Numbered from the stretch's first letter, positions 38,977 to 51,344 are shown. The stretch: 64,000 nt of DNA from Oceanobacillus piezotolerans (GCF_003665065.1 NZ_RCHR01000007.1:1-64000); one strand, 5' to 3'. The notes: a model not told the origin generated them from the letters alone. Numbers and translations are program-made.

Positions 38977-40182
38977 TTAATCAAGTATTTTCACTTTAAC
39001 TTTTCTTACGCCCCAGCCGTAAGCATCTGATTTGGATGGTACATGAACATCAATACGATTTCCTTTAATACTTCCACCTGTGTCACCAGCAATTGCTTCA
39101 CCATAGCCTTCCACCCATACTTTTGTACCTAGTGGAATAACACTTGGATCAACTGCAATTACTTTTGCATTCGGATTTGCTTGCAGGTTAATACCGGTTG
39201 CTGTATAACCAGAACAGCCATCGCAGCCTGATGTAAAGGCACTTGCCGTCATTGTAATCGTCTTACCGCCAGTTTGCACCTTTTCACCATTAGAGTGAGA
39301 TAATGTTACAAGGCCTGCTTCTGGCTCTTTTGTTCCAACAGCTACGACTTTATTGACACTTTCTTCCTTCACTTCTTCATTCAATAATTCCCGACTTACT
39401 TCTCTCCCGTTTTCCATTACTACTTTATAGGTCTTAGTTACCTTGCCATCTTTCCCATCAGTAACTACTTTTTCTTTCCCTTTTTCCAGAGAGTGGTCTT
39501 GTTTAGTTTCAGTTTGGAAAGCAATTGTATCTACAACTTCTTCCTCTTGCTCCTCTACACGAACAATAGTAATGGCATTGCCTTCTTTTATATCTTGTTC
39601 TAGTCCGGGTTCTACTCTATCTAATTCATTTAATTTAATATTATTCTCTGTCAAGATATCTTGTACCTTACTTGTGGTAGTGGCTATTTTCTTTTCTTTA
39701 CCACCATCATCTATGATCACTTCAAATGCACTAACAACTGTGATACTCCCACCATTGATGATTTCATCACTATTCTCATGAGATATATCATCGTTTGCAG
39801 CAAAGGATAAACCTTGTTCTTCAAAAAAAGCACCCACTGTATCTTCCGTTGTATAATATGTATAATGATTGCCGTCCACGGTTACAGTGACTTCCTTTGC
39901 CGTTTTGTACTCAACATTCATGTTATTTTCTATGTTTGCGCTCAAATCATGTGAAAGCTCGTCATGTTCTCCAACTACAATCTCTAATTCATTAAGCAGT
40001 TCTTCTACCGTATTCGCATGTGTTTTCACTGGTTGTTGTTCGCCATTATCTGTTACTACTACTTCCGCCTTCGTGGCTTCAAATAATACAATACTGGTGA
40101 ATAAAATCAATGCTAAAACACCGATACTTGAGATAACCAGCTTCCATTTCGATGCCGGCAATAGCTTTGAAATAATTCGCAT
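38977..40182 (-). CDS. yabE: Cell-wall-active protein YabE (DUF348-G5-3D)
   Basis: 401-aa exported protein related to resuscitation-promoting factors. An N-terminal membrane anchor or signal segment (about 13-34) is followed by three DUF348 (ubiquitin-like) repeats (about 45-215), a G5 domain (about 205-285) and a C-terminal 3D domain. The 3D domain (ATGINLQANPNAKVIAVDP, GNRIDVHVPSKSDAYGWGV) carries the catalytic Asp residues of MltA-like muralytic enzymes. AGGAGGG precedes the ATG. B. subtilis yabE is regulated by an antisense RNA; I see no clear equivalent. Confidence 0.92.
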   Translation of the reverse strand: MRIISKLLPASKWKLVISSIGVLALILFTSIVLFEATKAEVVVTDNGEQQPVKTHANTVEELLNELEIVVGEHDELSHDLSANIENNMNVEYKTAKEVTVTVDGNHYTYYTTEDTVGAFFEEQGLSFAANDDISHENSDEIINGGSITVVSAFEVIIDDGGKEKKIATTTSKVQDILTENNIKLNELDRVEPGLEQDIKEGNAITIVRVEEQEEEVVDTIAFQTETKQDHSLEKGKEKVVTDGKDGKVTKTYKVVMENGREVSRELLNEEVKEESVNKVVAVGTKEPEAGLVTLSHSNGEKVQTGGKTITMTASAFTSGCDGCSGYTATGINLQANPNAKVIAVDPSVIPLGTKVWVEGYGEAIAGDTGGSIKGNRIDVHVPSKSDAYGWGVRKVKVKILD

Positions 40183-40345
40183 GCATCTTGCCCTCCTTTA
40201 ATAGCACTGATTATATCGACTAAAATTTGGAAAGACAAGGCGATTACGTTTACGGTTATTTTACAATTCTATTACATCCATTAATATAATTTTCGATCAA
40301 TAGTTGTAAACGTTGATTTACAACGGTTTTTGGATGCCTTTCAAA

Positions 40346-40383
40346 CGTAAAAGAGAGACTAGTATTTGCATACTGATCTCTCC
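40346..40383 (-). terminator. tatD terminator
   Basis: Long stem GAGAGATCAGTAT / ATACTAGTCTCTC with a GCAA loop and a short TTTT on the minus strand, about 50 bp past the tatD stop. Confidence 0.5.
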
Positions 40384-40433
40384 TAACTTCCTACTTTGTT
40401 TAAGTTTTATTACACTATGTTACAATTGTAGCT

Positions 40434-41201
40434 TTATTTTAATCCAAACAACTGGAACGCATTTTTTGTCGTTTTTTCCGCTATTTCCTCCAAGGAGACT
40501 CCCCTTAATTCGGCAATCTTCTCCGCAACTAACTTGACGTATGCTGGCTCATTTCGCTTCCCACGGTTAGGATGTGGTGCTAGATAAGGTGCATCTGTCT
40601 CAATTAATAATCGATCGATAGGCACTTGTTTAGCTACCTCTTTAGGAAGTGGTGCATTCTTAAATGTGACAGGTCCACCTAGTGAAATATAGAAATTCAT
40701 ATCTAAGCAAGCCTGTACGTAATCGACGGAATCATTGTAGCAATGCATAATTCCGCCTACTTCTTTTGCGTTTTCTTCTTGCAGGATTTGAATAATATCT
40801 TCTGTAGCCTCACGGTTATGAATGATAATTGGCATGTTGACCTCTTTCGCTAGCTGAATTTGCTTGCGAAACACTTCCTTCTGTACTTCTTTAGGAGATT
40901 TATCCCAATGATAGTCTAATCCCATTTCTCCTATTGCAACTACTTTCTCATGCTTGGATAGTTCCTTAATCCATTCTAGCTCTTTATCCGTCATATCTAC
41001 TGCATCAACAGGATGCCATCCGACTGCTGCATAGATATTCTTATATTCCTCTGCAATTTCGATTGCAAGTGGGATTGTTTCGTGGTCAAACCCAACAACA
41101 GTCATATATTCCACACCTGCGTCAAATGCACGCTTAATCGTCTCTTCCCGATCTTCGGCAAATTGTCTCGCATTTAAATGGACATGTGTATCAAATAGCA
41201 T
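40434..41201 (-). CDS. tatD: TatD-family metal-dependent DNase/hydrolase
   Basis: 255-aa TIM-barrel hydrolase with the metal-binding HVH motif (FDTHVHLNA), GEMGLDYHW, IIIHNREA and ETDAPYLAPHPNRGKRNEP. TatD proteins act as 3'-5' exonucleases; the Bacillus homologue YabD is uncharacterised in detail. The ATG at 41201 has AAAGG 9 nt upstream and matches the family; the ATG 3 codons earlier abuts that site. Confidence 0.95.
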   Translation of the reverse strand: MLFDTHVHLNARQFAEDREETIKRAFDAGVEYMTVVGFDHETIPLAIEIAEEYKNIYAAVGWHPVDAVDMTDKELEWIKELSKHEKVVAIGEMGLDYHWDKSPKEVQKEVFRKQIQLAKEVNMPIIIHNREATEDIIQILQEENAKEVGGIMHCYNDSVDYVQACLDMNFYISLGGPVTFKNAPLPKEVAKQVPIDRLLIETDAPYLAPHPNRGKRNEPAYVKLVAEKIAELRGVSLEEIAEKTTKNAFQLFGLK

Positions 41202-41244
41202 TTTATTCATCCTTTATTCATAGTTGATAAAATTGTGGATTAAC

Positions 41245-41626
41245 TTAATTCAAAATAGTGGGTAACACCGCTACGGAAATACACTACGCTTTCCGCGGAC
41301 GCTGCTGAGCCTCCTCGTGCTGACGCACTGCGGGGTCTCACCTAGGCTTTTCATCCCGCAGGAGTCTCCGTGTATTTCCTCCGCTAAGTTATGCTGTCAA
41401 TCTCTAAACAATGTATAGAGGAAACACCACCCTACTATACATGAAGTGATTGTAGCGGAGGGCAGTCGACTCCTGCGGGAAAAGCAACAAGCGAAGACCC
41501 CGTAGGAAGCGATCTTCTTCCGAGGAGGCTGAGACGTTGCCCGCGGAAAGCGTACTGCCCGCAGCGGAAATCACGAGCGTATATTTCCAGTGTGTTTTCT
41601 AGTGTTTACACGATATACTGAATTAA
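41245..41626. repeat. MITE-like element A2
   Basis: About 382 bp between metG and tatD with the clearest terminal inverted repeats of the family: left TTAATTCAAAATAGTGGGTA, inverted right TTAATTCAGTATATCGTGTA. Inside are two inverted GC-rich modules of about 110 bp, near-identical to those of A1 and A3. No coding capacity. Confidence 0.85.
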
Positions 41627-41675
41627 ACAAGTCCACAGTTTATCTATTATCCGTTATAACCAAAACTAAAACTAT

Positions 41676-41711
41676 GTGCAAATACCCCGCTAGAACCTAG
41701 CAGGGTATTTG
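41676..41711 (-). terminator. metG terminator
   Basis: Hairpin AATACCCTGCTAG / CTAGCGGGGTATT on the minus strand, followed by TTTGC, just past the metG stop. The T run is short. Confidence 0.65.
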
Positions 41712-41717
41712 GTGTTT

Positions 41718-43769
<2,052 letters not shown>

Positions 43770-43792
43770 TTATCAATATTTCTATTGTAGCT

Positions 43793-43822
43793 ATTATAAC
43801 GTAATTTGCCAAATACTGTACA
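43793..43822 (-). promoter_or_regulatory. candidate metG promoter
   Basis: TGTACA-N18-TATAAT on the minus strand, about 57 bp before the metG start. The -10 is perfect and the -35 poor. Confidence 0.4.
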
Positions 43823-44038
43823 AATAATTATAGACGAGAATGTGTAATGGTAACCATGTCAATTATCAGAGATTAGACGTTATTGTGTGTTTCAATTTGA
43901 TTTATGTAAGAATAATCAATCGAAGGAATTTTATTATCCAATAAATGGGTAAATCAATTAAATATTAAATTTTATTTAAAATTTCTATTTACAGTAATTT
44001 AATTTATCTGTTAGAATAAGATAACATTAATAAAAGTC
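43823..44038. other. AT-rich spacer between metG and rsmI (position of abrB in B. subtilis)
   Basis: The spacer is strongly AT-rich with no coding frame. abrB, found here in B. subtilis, is not present and no remnant is recognisable. Confidence 0.6.
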
Positions 44039-44081
44039 ATAAAGGGAGCTGACGCTTGCATAGGCACGTCAGCCCCCTTTT
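44039..44081 (-). terminator. rsmI terminator
   Basis: Strong stem AAAAGGGGGCTGACG / CGTCAGCTCCCTTT on the minus strand, about 22 bp past the rsmI stop. It is followed by TATGACTTTT, so its T run is interrupted. Confidence 0.65.
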
Positions 44082-44103
44082 AATTTGGGCTCGTCATTAG
44101 CTA

Positions 44104-44976
44104 TTACTTAATATGATAAGCTTGGTATACTTCCCTCTTAGGTAAATTACGATCCGTCGCAACCTTCTTGATAGCATCTTTACTCGATAACTGCTCTTCT
44201 TCCATATAATGTTCAATATGTTCAATCACGTTTAAATCATTCCACCAAATGGAATGATTTGGTTCCTCATTAGAAGTATTTCCTTCTACGACGATACAGA
44301 ACTCACCCTTTGGTTCATGCTGGTTTAAGAAGTCGACTATTTCTTCCAATGTCCCCCTCGTATATTCCTCAAACCGTTTCGTCAATTCGCGTGCCACAGC
44401 TACTTTTCGATTACCTAACACATCTTTCATACTGGATAGTGTATCTTTTACCCTATATGGTGATTCATAAAAAAGGATCGTAGCTTTAAGGAATTTAAGT
44501 TGAGTTAACGCGTCGGCTTTTTCCTTTTTCTTTCTTGGCAAAAACCCATAGAAATAAAATTCATTAGTGGGTAATCCTGAACCCACTAATGCACACAATG
44601 CAGCATTTGCTCCTGGAAGAACTACAACTTTTAAGTCACGCTCTGTCGCAGCTCGAACAATTTCATAACCTGGGTCAGAAATAGCTGGCATTCCAGCATC
44701 ACTTACAATCGCAATGGATTCGCCTTTCGCCACCCGCTCCAGCAGCTGTTCTTCTCTTTCTTTATTGCTATATTCGTGATAACTGATCAGTGGTGTATCG
44801 ATATCAAAATGATTAAATAATTTCCTTGTATTTCTTGTATCTTCTGCTGCTACAATCGCGGCATCCTTTAATACTTGTAACGCTCGAAAGGTAATATCCT
44901 CTAAGTTCCCAATCGGTGTCGGCACTACATAGAGTAAACCTGATGATTCATCTTCAAAGCTTTTCTGATTGTTCAT
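44104..44976 (-). CDS. rsmI: 16S rRNA 2'-O-methyltransferase RsmI
   Basis: Methylates C1402 of 16S rRNA. 290-aa tetrapyrrole-methylase fold with the signature YVVPTPIGNLEDITFRAL, VAAEDTRNTRKL, SDAGMPAISDPG and VLPGANAALCALVGSG. It overlaps the end of yazA by 23 bp, so it is the last gene of a trmN6-yazA-rsmI operon. Confidence 0.96.
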   Translation of the reverse strand: MNNQKSFEDESSGLLYVVPTPIGNLEDITFRALQVLKDAAIVAAEDTRNTRKLFNHFDIDTPLISYHEYSNKEREEQLLERVAKGESIAIVSDAGMPAISDPGYEIVRAATERDLKVVVLPGANAALCALVGSGLPTNEFYFYGFLPRKKKEKADALTQLKFLKATILFYESPYRVKDTLSSMKDVLGNRKVAVARELTKRFEEYTRGTLEEIVDFLNQHEPKGEFCIVVEGNTSNEEPNHSIWWNDLNVIEHIEHYMEEEQLSSKDAIKKVATDRNLPKREVYQAYHIK

Positions 44977-45247
44977 TCTTCATCACTTCTTTCAACCAGT
45001 TACGGATAAGCAATAACTTTCCTTTTTTCTTTAATTGCTTGATTTGGTATTCCTTTTTCATCGCTTCTTCTTTGGTTGGGAATTTTTCAATATACACTAC
45101 TTGGAAAGGTCCCCTTCCTTTCGTGTACTTTGCTCCCTTTCCTTCTCTATGCATTTTCAAACGATGGTCTAGGTCATTGGTATATCCTGTATACAGAGAA
45201 TTATCACCACATTTTAGGATATACACCATATGCTCATTTTCATCCAT
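44954..45247 (-). CDS. yazA: GIY-YIG nuclease-superfamily protein YazA
   Basis: 97-aa UPF0213 protein: a stand-alone GIY-YIG domain with the variant [15 protein letters not shown], plus [12 protein letters not shown] and an [10 protein letters not shown] helix with the catalytic Glu. The start at 45247 follows GGAGG by 8 nt and overlaps the trmN6 stop (ATGGATGA). Substrate unknown; bacterial relatives have been linked to DNA repair. Confidence 0.9.
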   Translation of the reverse strand: MDENEHMVYILKCGDNSLYTGYTNDLDHRLKMHREGKGAKYTKGRGPFQVVYIEKFPTKEEAMKKEYQIKQLKKKGKLLLIRNWLKEVMKNEQSEKL

Positions 45248-45980
45248 AAATAATTTCCTCCGCTTCCTTTGTATATGTACCATCTTCATTGTAAATATAC
45301 AATGGCGGCATTATTTTCAAATCTGCCTTCCCGTCTCGTATTCCTTCAATTAACAACATATTGGCTTCTCTGCCAGGTTTAGGATAGACAAGCTGCAATC
45401 GTTTAGGCTCCAATTTATATGCTCTGAATAACGCTACGATATCGATTAGCCTACCTGGACGATGGACCATGGCCACCTTACCACCTGGTTTCACATGCAG
45501 TTTACAAGCCTTTACCACATCTTCTAATGTGCAATATACCTCATGTCTTGCTATTGTTAAATATTCATTATGATTCTGTTCCTTGCTAGAAGGAGTTTGG
45601 AAGTATGGAGGATTGCAGGTAACCACATCAAAATTACTATGGCCCAGTATCGGCTTCATTTCTTTTAAATCCCCATGAATCATAGATAGCTGCTCAGATA
45701 ATTCATTTAATGTAACATTACGTTCTGCCATATGGAAGATACGCTCTTGAATTTCTACCCCAGTTATGGATGCCTCTGTCCTTCTGCTTAGCAGCAAAGG
45801 TACAACACCATTACCTGTACATAAATCCAAAATCCTCCCTCTTTTTTTAGGGATCGATGCAAAATGTGCAAGCATGACAGCATCTAATGAGAACGCAAAT
45901 GCTGTAGGACTTTGAATAATACGCATGCTCTCGTCCGCTAATAAAAAGTCGATTCTTTCATCATCATATAACTTTACCAT
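45240..45980 (-). CDS. trmN6: tRNA1(Val) adenine-37 N6-methyltransferase-like protein
   Basis: 246-aa SAM-dependent methyltransferase (YabB) with the SAM loop [15 protein letters not shown] and the N6-adenine catalytic motif NPPYF. It heads the trmN6-yazA-rsmI operon; all three have nucleic-acid roles. The exact tRNA target is inferred from the E. coli YfiC family. Confidence 0.9.
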   Translation of the reverse strand: MVKLYDDERIDFLLADESMRIIQSPTAFAFSLDAVMLAHFASIPKKRGRILDLCTGNGVVPLLLSRRTEASITGVEIQERIFHMAERNVTLNELSEQLSMIHGDLKEMKPILGHSNFDVVTCNPPYFQTPSSKEQNHNEYLTIARHEVYCTLEDVVKACKLHVKPGGKVAMVHRPGRLIDIVALFRAYKLEPKRLQLVYPKPGREANMLLIEGIRDGKADLKIMPPLYIYNEDGTYTKEAEEIIYG

Positions 45981-46057
45981 GATTATCTCCTGCTTTAACT
46001 AGTAATATCCTTTAAATTTATATTCAAAAGGAGGATAAAAAGACGGAGGTCGGCTAA

Positions 46058-46087
46058 GTTCTCTGGCGTTCTCTGGCGTCCTCTGGC
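46058..46087. repeat. Three tandem 10-bp repeats
   Basis: GTTCTCTGGC GTTCTCTGGC GTCCTCTGGC in the trmN6-yabA spacer, with one mismatch in the third unit. No function is evident. Confidence 0.6.
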
Positions 46088-46105
46088 CTCTTTAAACATC
46101 CTGTA

Positions 46106-46137
46106 AAAGAAGCTGTCTCAAGCGAGACAGCTTCACT
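46106..46137 (-). terminator. yabA terminator
   Basis: Perfect stem GAAGCTGTCTC / GAGACAGCTTC with a GCTT loop and TTTT on the minus strand. It ends the tmk-to-yabA operon. Confidence 0.88.
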
Positions 46138-46142
46138 ATTTG

Positions 46143-46493
46143 CTATTTTGTTTTGTCAAAAAACTCTAAACAGAACATGCAATCCTCATTTCTCCTTGGA
46201 CTGCCAAATTCTAAATTACATATATGAAATCCTTCTTCGTATAATCTCGCTAGATTATCATAGCCTTCACTAGGAATTTTAACTTTTTTCCCCATTTTTG
46301 TATCTGTTTCGGCTTTTTTTGGTTCTTCTAGTTGATTCAAGTGATTTCTGAGGTTGTGATTTTCCATTGCAAGCCGATGATTTTCTTCGAGTAAAGAGCT
46401 TAATTTCTGTTTTAAATCTCCGAGTTGCTCATACAATTCACCGATTTGCTTCTCCATATCAGATACTTGATCAAAGATCTGCCTATTATTCAC
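46143..46493 (-). CDS. yabA: Initiation-control protein YabA
   Basis: 116-aa negative regulator of replication initiation that bridges DnaA and the DnaN clamp. An N-terminal leucine-rich coiled coil (about 5-60) mediates tetramer formation. The C-terminal zinc-binding domain is recognisable from [19 protein letters not shown] and CMFCLEFF. The start is GTG; 46493 has GAGGTGA at good distance, and a GTG at 46499 is the alternative. Confidence 0.94.
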   Translation of the reverse strand: MNNRQIFDQVSDMEKQIGELYEQLGDLKQKLSSLLEENHRLAMENHNLRNHLNQLEEPKKAETDTKMGKKVKIPSEGYDNLARLYEEGFHICNLEFGSPRRNEDCMFCLEFFDKTK

Positions 46494-46499
46494 GCCCAC

Positions 46500-47336
46500 T
46501 CACCTCGTTATATTATGTGGCCCCTGAGCTAAAATTCCTTCTTCTATAAGTTCGTCCAATGTATATTCAATTACCCGCTCTTTTTCAGGTATTTCAATCT
46601 GAATGAGTCTCTCTAACATATTCAGGCCAACCACTTTCCCTTTACCATATGGTGTGTTAATAGCCTCCCCAATATCCGGTAATTCACGCTTTGCTGTTTC
46701 ATAATCATCATTTTCATATTTTAAACAGCACATTAATCGACCACATAATCCAGATATTTTAGCTGGGTTTAAAGAAAGGTTCTGGTCTTTTGCCATTTTA
46801 ATAGAGACAGGCTCAAAATCACCTAAGAACGTAGAGCAACATAGCATTCTACCACAAGGGCCAATACCACCTAGCATTTTGGCTTCATCACGAACGCCAA
46901 TTTGTCTTAACTCAATTCTTGTTTTAAACATGGCAGCTAAATCTTTTACCAACTCACGGAAATCCACTCGACCGTCTGCTGTGAAATAAAAGATAATTTT
47001 ATTACGATCAAACGTATATTCTACCTCTACTAGATTCATATCCAGTTGATGTTCTTTAATCTTCTCACCACATATATCAAAAGCCTTCTTTGCTTGCTCC
47101 TGATTCTCGACAACTGTTAGCTTGTCCTTCTCATCTGCAACACGAATGACTTTCTTTAAAGGGAGTACAACATCTTCCTCATCCACTTTTTTATTCGTGA
47201 TAACCACTTTGCCAAATTCAATCCCACGAATGGTTTCTACTATGACATAGCTGTTTAAGGAAATGTTCTCCTCACCTGGATCAAAATAATATATTTTACC
47301 CGCTTTTTTAAAACGGACTCCAATTACTTCTATCAT
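46500..47336 (-). CDS. ricT: RicT, PSP1-domain subunit of the Y complex
   Basis: 278 aa (YaaT). The Cys-rich motifs CGRMLCCSTFL and LCGRLMCCLKYE are diagnostic. With RicA and RicF it binds Fe-S clusters, stimulates RNase Y-dependent mRNA processing and supports Spo0A phosphorylation. It lies 7 bp after holB and is immediately followed by yabA. Confidence 0.95.
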   Translation of the reverse strand: MIEVIGVRFKKAGKIYYFDPGEENISLNSYVIVETIRGIEFGKVVITNKKVDEEDVVLPLKKVIRVADEKDKLTVVENQEQAKKAFDICGEKIKEHQLDMNLVEVEYTFDRNKIIFYFTADGRVDFRELVKDLAAMFKTRIELRQIGVRDEAKMLGGIGPCGRMLCCSTFLGDFEPVSIKMAKDQNLSLNPAKISGLCGRLMCCLKYENDDYETAKRELPDIGEAINTPYGKGKVVGLNMLERLIQIEIPEKERVIEYTLDELIEEGILAQGPHNITR

Positions 47337-47343
47337 TTTAGTC

Positions 47344-48333
47344 TCACCTCTTTATTTGAAGCATAAGCTGTTCAAACACTAACATGGGTTGTACATTCTG
47401 CTTCAATTTTCTCTTTGCTTGCAAGATGGCGTTTAGAATTTCGATTAATTTCTCTTGAGAAAACTCCATCGCTAACCTTTCCACTATTTCCTCTTGTGAA
47501 TCAAAGAAAACAAGTCCTTCTTCGTTTCCAATAGAGAAATAGAGAATATCTCTAAATGCCAACAACAATAAATCAAGTCCTCGCTCTTGATTATCTCTAT
47601 CCTTTAAATGAGGCAACAAATGACTATGAATAAATAGATAAACGTCTTCTGGTTTGGAAGAAAACATTTCTATTAATTGTACCATTAATTTTCTGGACTC
47701 TGCAAACCACTCTTCTTCGCTCCAATGCTTTGCTTCATCGAGATTATTCGTTAATACACTGAACAGACTAGCATTTCTGTTATCCATACCTTCTTCTTTT
47801 AACTTGTCCCTAAAAGAGGCAGGATTTAAAGGCTTTAGATCTATAACCTGACAACGGGACCGGATAGTAGTTAAAATAGCTCGACTATTTTCTGTTAGCA
47901 TGATTGCTGTCGTTTGCTGACTGGGTTCCTCAAGAAACTTCAAAATCCGATTGGAGGCGTTAGTTGTTAATGTATCAGCATCTTTCACAACGTACACCTT
48001 CTGATTCGACTCAAGACCAGAATAAGTAAATTCCTTTTGCAGGTTTTCTACTTGTTCCTTTTTAATGGATTTTCCCTCTGGTTCAATCCAATGGACATCG
48101 GGGTGGTTACCAGACGTAATACGTTTACAATTCACACATTCATTACAAGGCTCTATCCCACGCTTTTCCTCACAGAATAAACCTTTCGCTATTAAACGTG
48201 CGATCGCTTCTTTCCCCGTCCCTCTCTCTCCTTGGATTAAATACGCATGAGAAATACGGTCTTTTTTAATACTATTCGTTATGATTCGGCTCGCAAGTGG
48301 TTGTATCTTTTCTACTTCAGCCCATGTTTTCAT
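47344..48333 (-). CDS. holB: DNA polymerase III delta' subunit
   Basis: Clamp-loader subunit of 329 aa with a P-loop-like IQGERGTGKEAIARL, a zinc module (C-x8-CNECVNCKRI) and the sensor region LKFLEEPS. It is shorter than DnaX and lacks its C-terminal tau region, which separates the two paralogues. Part of tmk-darA-yaaR-holB-ricT-yabA. Confidence 0.95.
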   Translation of the reverse strand: MKTWAEVEKIQPLASRIITNSIKKDRISHAYLIQGERGTGKEAIARLIAKGLFCEEKRGIEPCNECVNCKRITSGNHPDVHWIEPEGKSIKKEQVENLQKEFTYSGLESNQKVYVVKDADTLTTNASNRILKFLEEPSQQTTAIMLTENSRAILTTIRSRCQVIDLKPLNPASFRDKLKEEGMDNRNASLFSVLTNNLDEAKHWSEEEWFAESRKLMVQLIEMFSSKPEDVYLFIHSHLLPHLKDRDNQERGLDLLLLAFRDILYFSIGNEEGLVFFDSQEEIVERLAMEFSQEKLIEILNAILQAKRKLKQNVQPMLVFEQLMLQIKR

Positions 48334-48368
48334 TTATATAACCATCCTAAACCTTTTATGAATGATAA

Positions 48369-48393
48369 AGAATCGGTAAGGAAACCGATTCCT
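48369..48393 (-). terminator. yaaR terminator
   Basis: Stem GAATCGGT / ACCGATTC with a 6-nt loop and TTTAT on the minus strand, 3 bp past the yaaR stop. The T run is weak, so read-through to holB is likely. Confidence 0.6.
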
Positions 48394-48395
48394 CA

Positions 48396-48827
48396 TCATG
48401 TGTATAGGTTAATTAATAATCCTTTAATTTCACCAATAAGCCCCAAAATATGAACTGTCTTTTCCTCTTGATTCATAATCTCTTCTGTTAACTGCAGTAA
48501 TTTCTCATCAATCTCTTTTACAATAGTCAATTTCCGACTACCGTTAAACCCGAATTGATGCTCTTTATGCAGTTTGTATCCGTTCGTCACTGCTTCTTGC
48601 AGAAAATCCTTTATCATCCTTTTAAACCTGGCAAGATCACGAAAATTCCTCGACCTCGCAAGAATATTACCTTGTACCGTAATATTCTTTATTAGTTTCT
48701 CAAATTCCTGCTGTTTCAGTTGAATAGTTTGAGCCTGTAAGGAATTACTAAATGAACGTGCATCAACGGAAGGTTGGCGTACATATTTTTTTTCTGCTTG
48801 TGTTTGTATATCGTTGGTGATTTTCAA
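48396..48827 (-). CDS. yaaR: DUF327 protein YaaR
   Basis: About 143 aa, helical and charged (LKQQEFEKLIKNITVQGN, LARFKRMIKDFLQEAV); function unknown. The start is TTG. 48827 has GGAAGGGG at about 9 nt and is preferred over a TTG two codons upstream. Conserved between darA and holB in Bacillus. Confidence 0.88.
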   Translation of the reverse strand: MKITNDIQTQAEKKYVRQPSVDARSFSNSLQAQTIQLKQQEFEKLIKNITVQGNILARSRNFRDLARFKRMIKDFLQEAVTNGYKLHKEHQFGFNGSRKLTIVKEIDEKLLQLTEEIMNQEEKTVHILGLIGEIKGLLINLYT

Positions 48828-48859
48828 GTGCAACCACCCCTTCCTTGTTTAGCTAATAA

Positions 48860-49225
<366 letters not shown>

Positions 49226-49236
49226 CTAATTACATT

Positions 49237-49866
49237 TTATTTATTTAAGTGCTCGATGACACAATCATAGGCATCTTTCTCAACTGCTTCTATTGGTTGA
49301 TCGGCATTAACAACCTTTATACGTGCTGGGAATTTATCTAAAAGAATTTGATATCCCTGATATACACGTTCATGGAAAAGAATATTCTCCAGATCCAATC
49401 GGTTTCTTTCTCTTTCTTTATTCGACTCAATACGCGCTAAACCCTTTTTCGGTTCGATGTCAAAGAAGAGTGTAAGATGAGGCATTTGCTCCTTAATGGC
49501 AAACTGATTAATAGCATATACCTCCTCAATCCCCAAGCCTCTTGCATAACCTTGATAGGCTAGACTGCTGTCAATAAATCGATCGCATAAGATGATCTTT
49601 CCTTGCTCGAGAGCAGGTAATACCTTCTCCACTAAATGCTGTCTACGTGCAGCTGCATATAATAATGCCTCTGTCCGTTCCTCCATAGCCGTATTCTTAG
49701 GATCAAGTATTATCCTTCTAATCTGTTCAGCGATTTCAATGCCCCCTGGTTCTCTTGTTTTCAGTACATCATATCCCTGTTCGAGGAGAGTATAATATAC
49801 TCTGTCAAGAACCGAGGTTTTCCCGGCACCTTCTCCACCTTCAAAAGTAATAAAATATCCGTTCAC
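49237..49866 (-). CDS. tmk: Thymidylate kinase
   Basis: dTMP to dTDP kinase, 209 aa. The P-loop is [11 protein letters not shown] (8-18), with TREPGG and the [12 protein letters not shown] substrate motif. The start is GTG and overlaps the yaaO stop by 4 bp. Confidence 0.97.
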   Translation of the reverse strand: MNGYFITFEGGEGAGKTSVLDRVYYTLLEQGYDVLKTREPGGIEIAEQIRRIILDPKNTAMEERTEALLYAAARRQHLVEKVLPALEQGKIILCDRFIDSSLAYQGYARGLGIEEVYAINQFAIKEQMPHLTLFFDIEPKKGLARIESNKERERNRLDLENILFHERVYQGYQILLDKFPARIKVVNADQPIEAVEKDAYDCVIEHLNK

Positions 49867-51308
49867 GAAAGCTGGTCTCCTTTATGTCTGTAAATCTTAA
49901 TTCGTTCCCTGTTTCTTTGTTGCAGCCTTATACCTTGTTCTGTCATCTCTGCTAAGGCTTTGAAATGTGCCTCTGTTATTCTCTCTCCTTTAAGAAGAAA
50001 AGGAATACCAGGGGGATACGGAATAATCGACTCCGCTGAAATATGACCTATCCCTTCTTCATAAGGGACTTCTATTATTTTTAGTTTATTCATAGTTGTA
50101 TAAGACAAATCCAATTCCTGTATTTTTTTCGGAAATTGTTTGGATATATCTATTGTAGCATGGTTTTCGTTATTTTTTAATTGTTCGTTTACGCTTTTTA
50201 TAGCATTCTTTAAACGTCTATCTTCATTAAATGGTGCTAGTCCATGGATAAACAGGATTTGATTATGGGTAGTTAATTCTGGATAAATTTGATTCTCCTC
50301 AAAAATCCTCGTCACTTCATTCGCTGCATACTGATGTTTCACGTGTAACGTAATTTTTAAAAAGTCATCCTTTTCAGATATTGGGAGTACATTCCAAATG
50401 TCTGATCGCTCAAATATATCTCTGACATAAGCCACACTTTCTTTTATTTCCTCGAGCTCCTCCTTCGTTATATTCGCCAAGAAATACCTTGCTATATCTA
50501 AAGAAGCCATTAACGGGTATGAGGGGCTGCTGGACTGGAGTATTTGTAAATAATGAGCAATTTTATCCTCTGATACGAGCATGGAATTTACATGAAGATA
50601 AGAAGACATTGTCATAGCTGGAGCCATTTTATGAGCAGAATGAACAACTACATCAGCTCCAAGCTCCAGTGCGGAAGGTGGAAAAGGACTTCCTAAAGAA
50701 AAATGGACTCCATGCGCTTCATCTACTAATACAGGAATCTCATATGAATGGATTAAATCTATCATTTCTTTGATAGAATACGTTCTGCCGAAATAATCTG
50801 GGTAAGTTAACACCACTGCCTTCGCATCTGGATATCGATGTAGCGCCTCTTGAAGGGTAGCTACACTTGGACTTGTATATCGTTCTAATGCTTCCTCATA
50901 TTCGGGAGTGATAAAAATAGGCTTTGCCCCACACAATTCTAAGCCATTCACAATCGACTTATGGCAATTCCGCTGGACAATAATGTGGTCTCCTCCTTGG
51001 CAGGTTGCAAGTAACATAGCTAGGTTACCAACAGTACTCCCCCCCACAAGAAAGAAAGTGTGTTTACTATTAAAGTAATCCTGCGCTAATTCCTCCGCTT
51101 CTTTAATTACTTCGCTAGGTGCGTGCAAATCATCTAGTCCATTTAATTCCGTCATATCATACTTAAGTATAGATTGAAAGGTTCCTTTCGCCTGATGAGG
51201 GAAAACAGAGCCGTTTTTATGGCCAGGGACATGGAAAGATATGGGGTTTTTATCTTGGAAGGTCTGTAACTTTGTAAAAAGAGGTAATTCTAGTTGTTTA
51301 TGATTCAT
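49863..51308 (-). CDS. yaaO: Orn/Lys/Arg decarboxylase-family protein YaaO
   Basis: 481-aa PLP-dependent fold-type I protein. The PLP Lys is in [13 protein letters not shown] and the aspartate pair in [11 protein letters not shown]. Substrate is not certain; relatives include lysine and arginine decarboxylases such as SpeA. GGGGGA precedes the ATG at 51308. B. subtilis has xpaC and yaaN between this gene and gin; here they are absent. Confidence 0.9.
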   Translation of the reverse strand: MNHKQLELPLFTKLQTFQDKNPISFHVPGHKNGSVFPHQAKGTFQSILKYDMTELNGLDDLHAPSEVIKEAEELAQDYFNSKHTFFLVGGSTVGNLAMLLATCQGGDHIIVQRNCHKSIVNGLELCGAKPIFITPEYEEALERYTSPSVATLQEALHRYPDAKAVVLTYPDYFGRTYSIKEMIDLIHSYEIPVLVDEAHGVHFSLGSPFPPSALELGADVVVHSAHKMAPAMTMSSYLHVNSMLVSEDKIAHYLQILQSSSPSYPLMASLDIARYFLANITKEELEEIKESVAYVRDIFERSDIWNVLPISEKDDFLKITLHVKHQYAANEVTRIFEENQIYPELTTHNQILFIHGLAPFNEDRRLKNAIKSVNEQLKNNENHATIDISKQFPKKIQELDLSYTTMNKLKIIEVPYEEGIGHISAESIIPYPPGIPFLLKGERITEAHFKALAEMTEQGIRLQQRNRERIKIYRHKGDQLS

Positions 51309-51344
51309 TGGTATCCCCCGTTCTATCATTTACTTCATAGTAAA

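Noticed and set aside
39443..40201. Plus-strand frames of 110-112 codons across yabE
   Set aside because: Antisense shadows of the repetitive DUF348/G5 coding region.
40183..40433. Cyclic-di-AMP (ydaO-type) riboswitch before yabE
   Set aside because: The conserved riboswitch cores are not present. This interval is on the 3' side of yabE and contains only the tatD terminator and an AT-rich promoter region.
44916..45353. Long plus-strand frame of 145 codons
   Set aside because: It is antisense to yazA, trmN6 and rsmI, which are clear homologues. No ribosome site or recognisable family.
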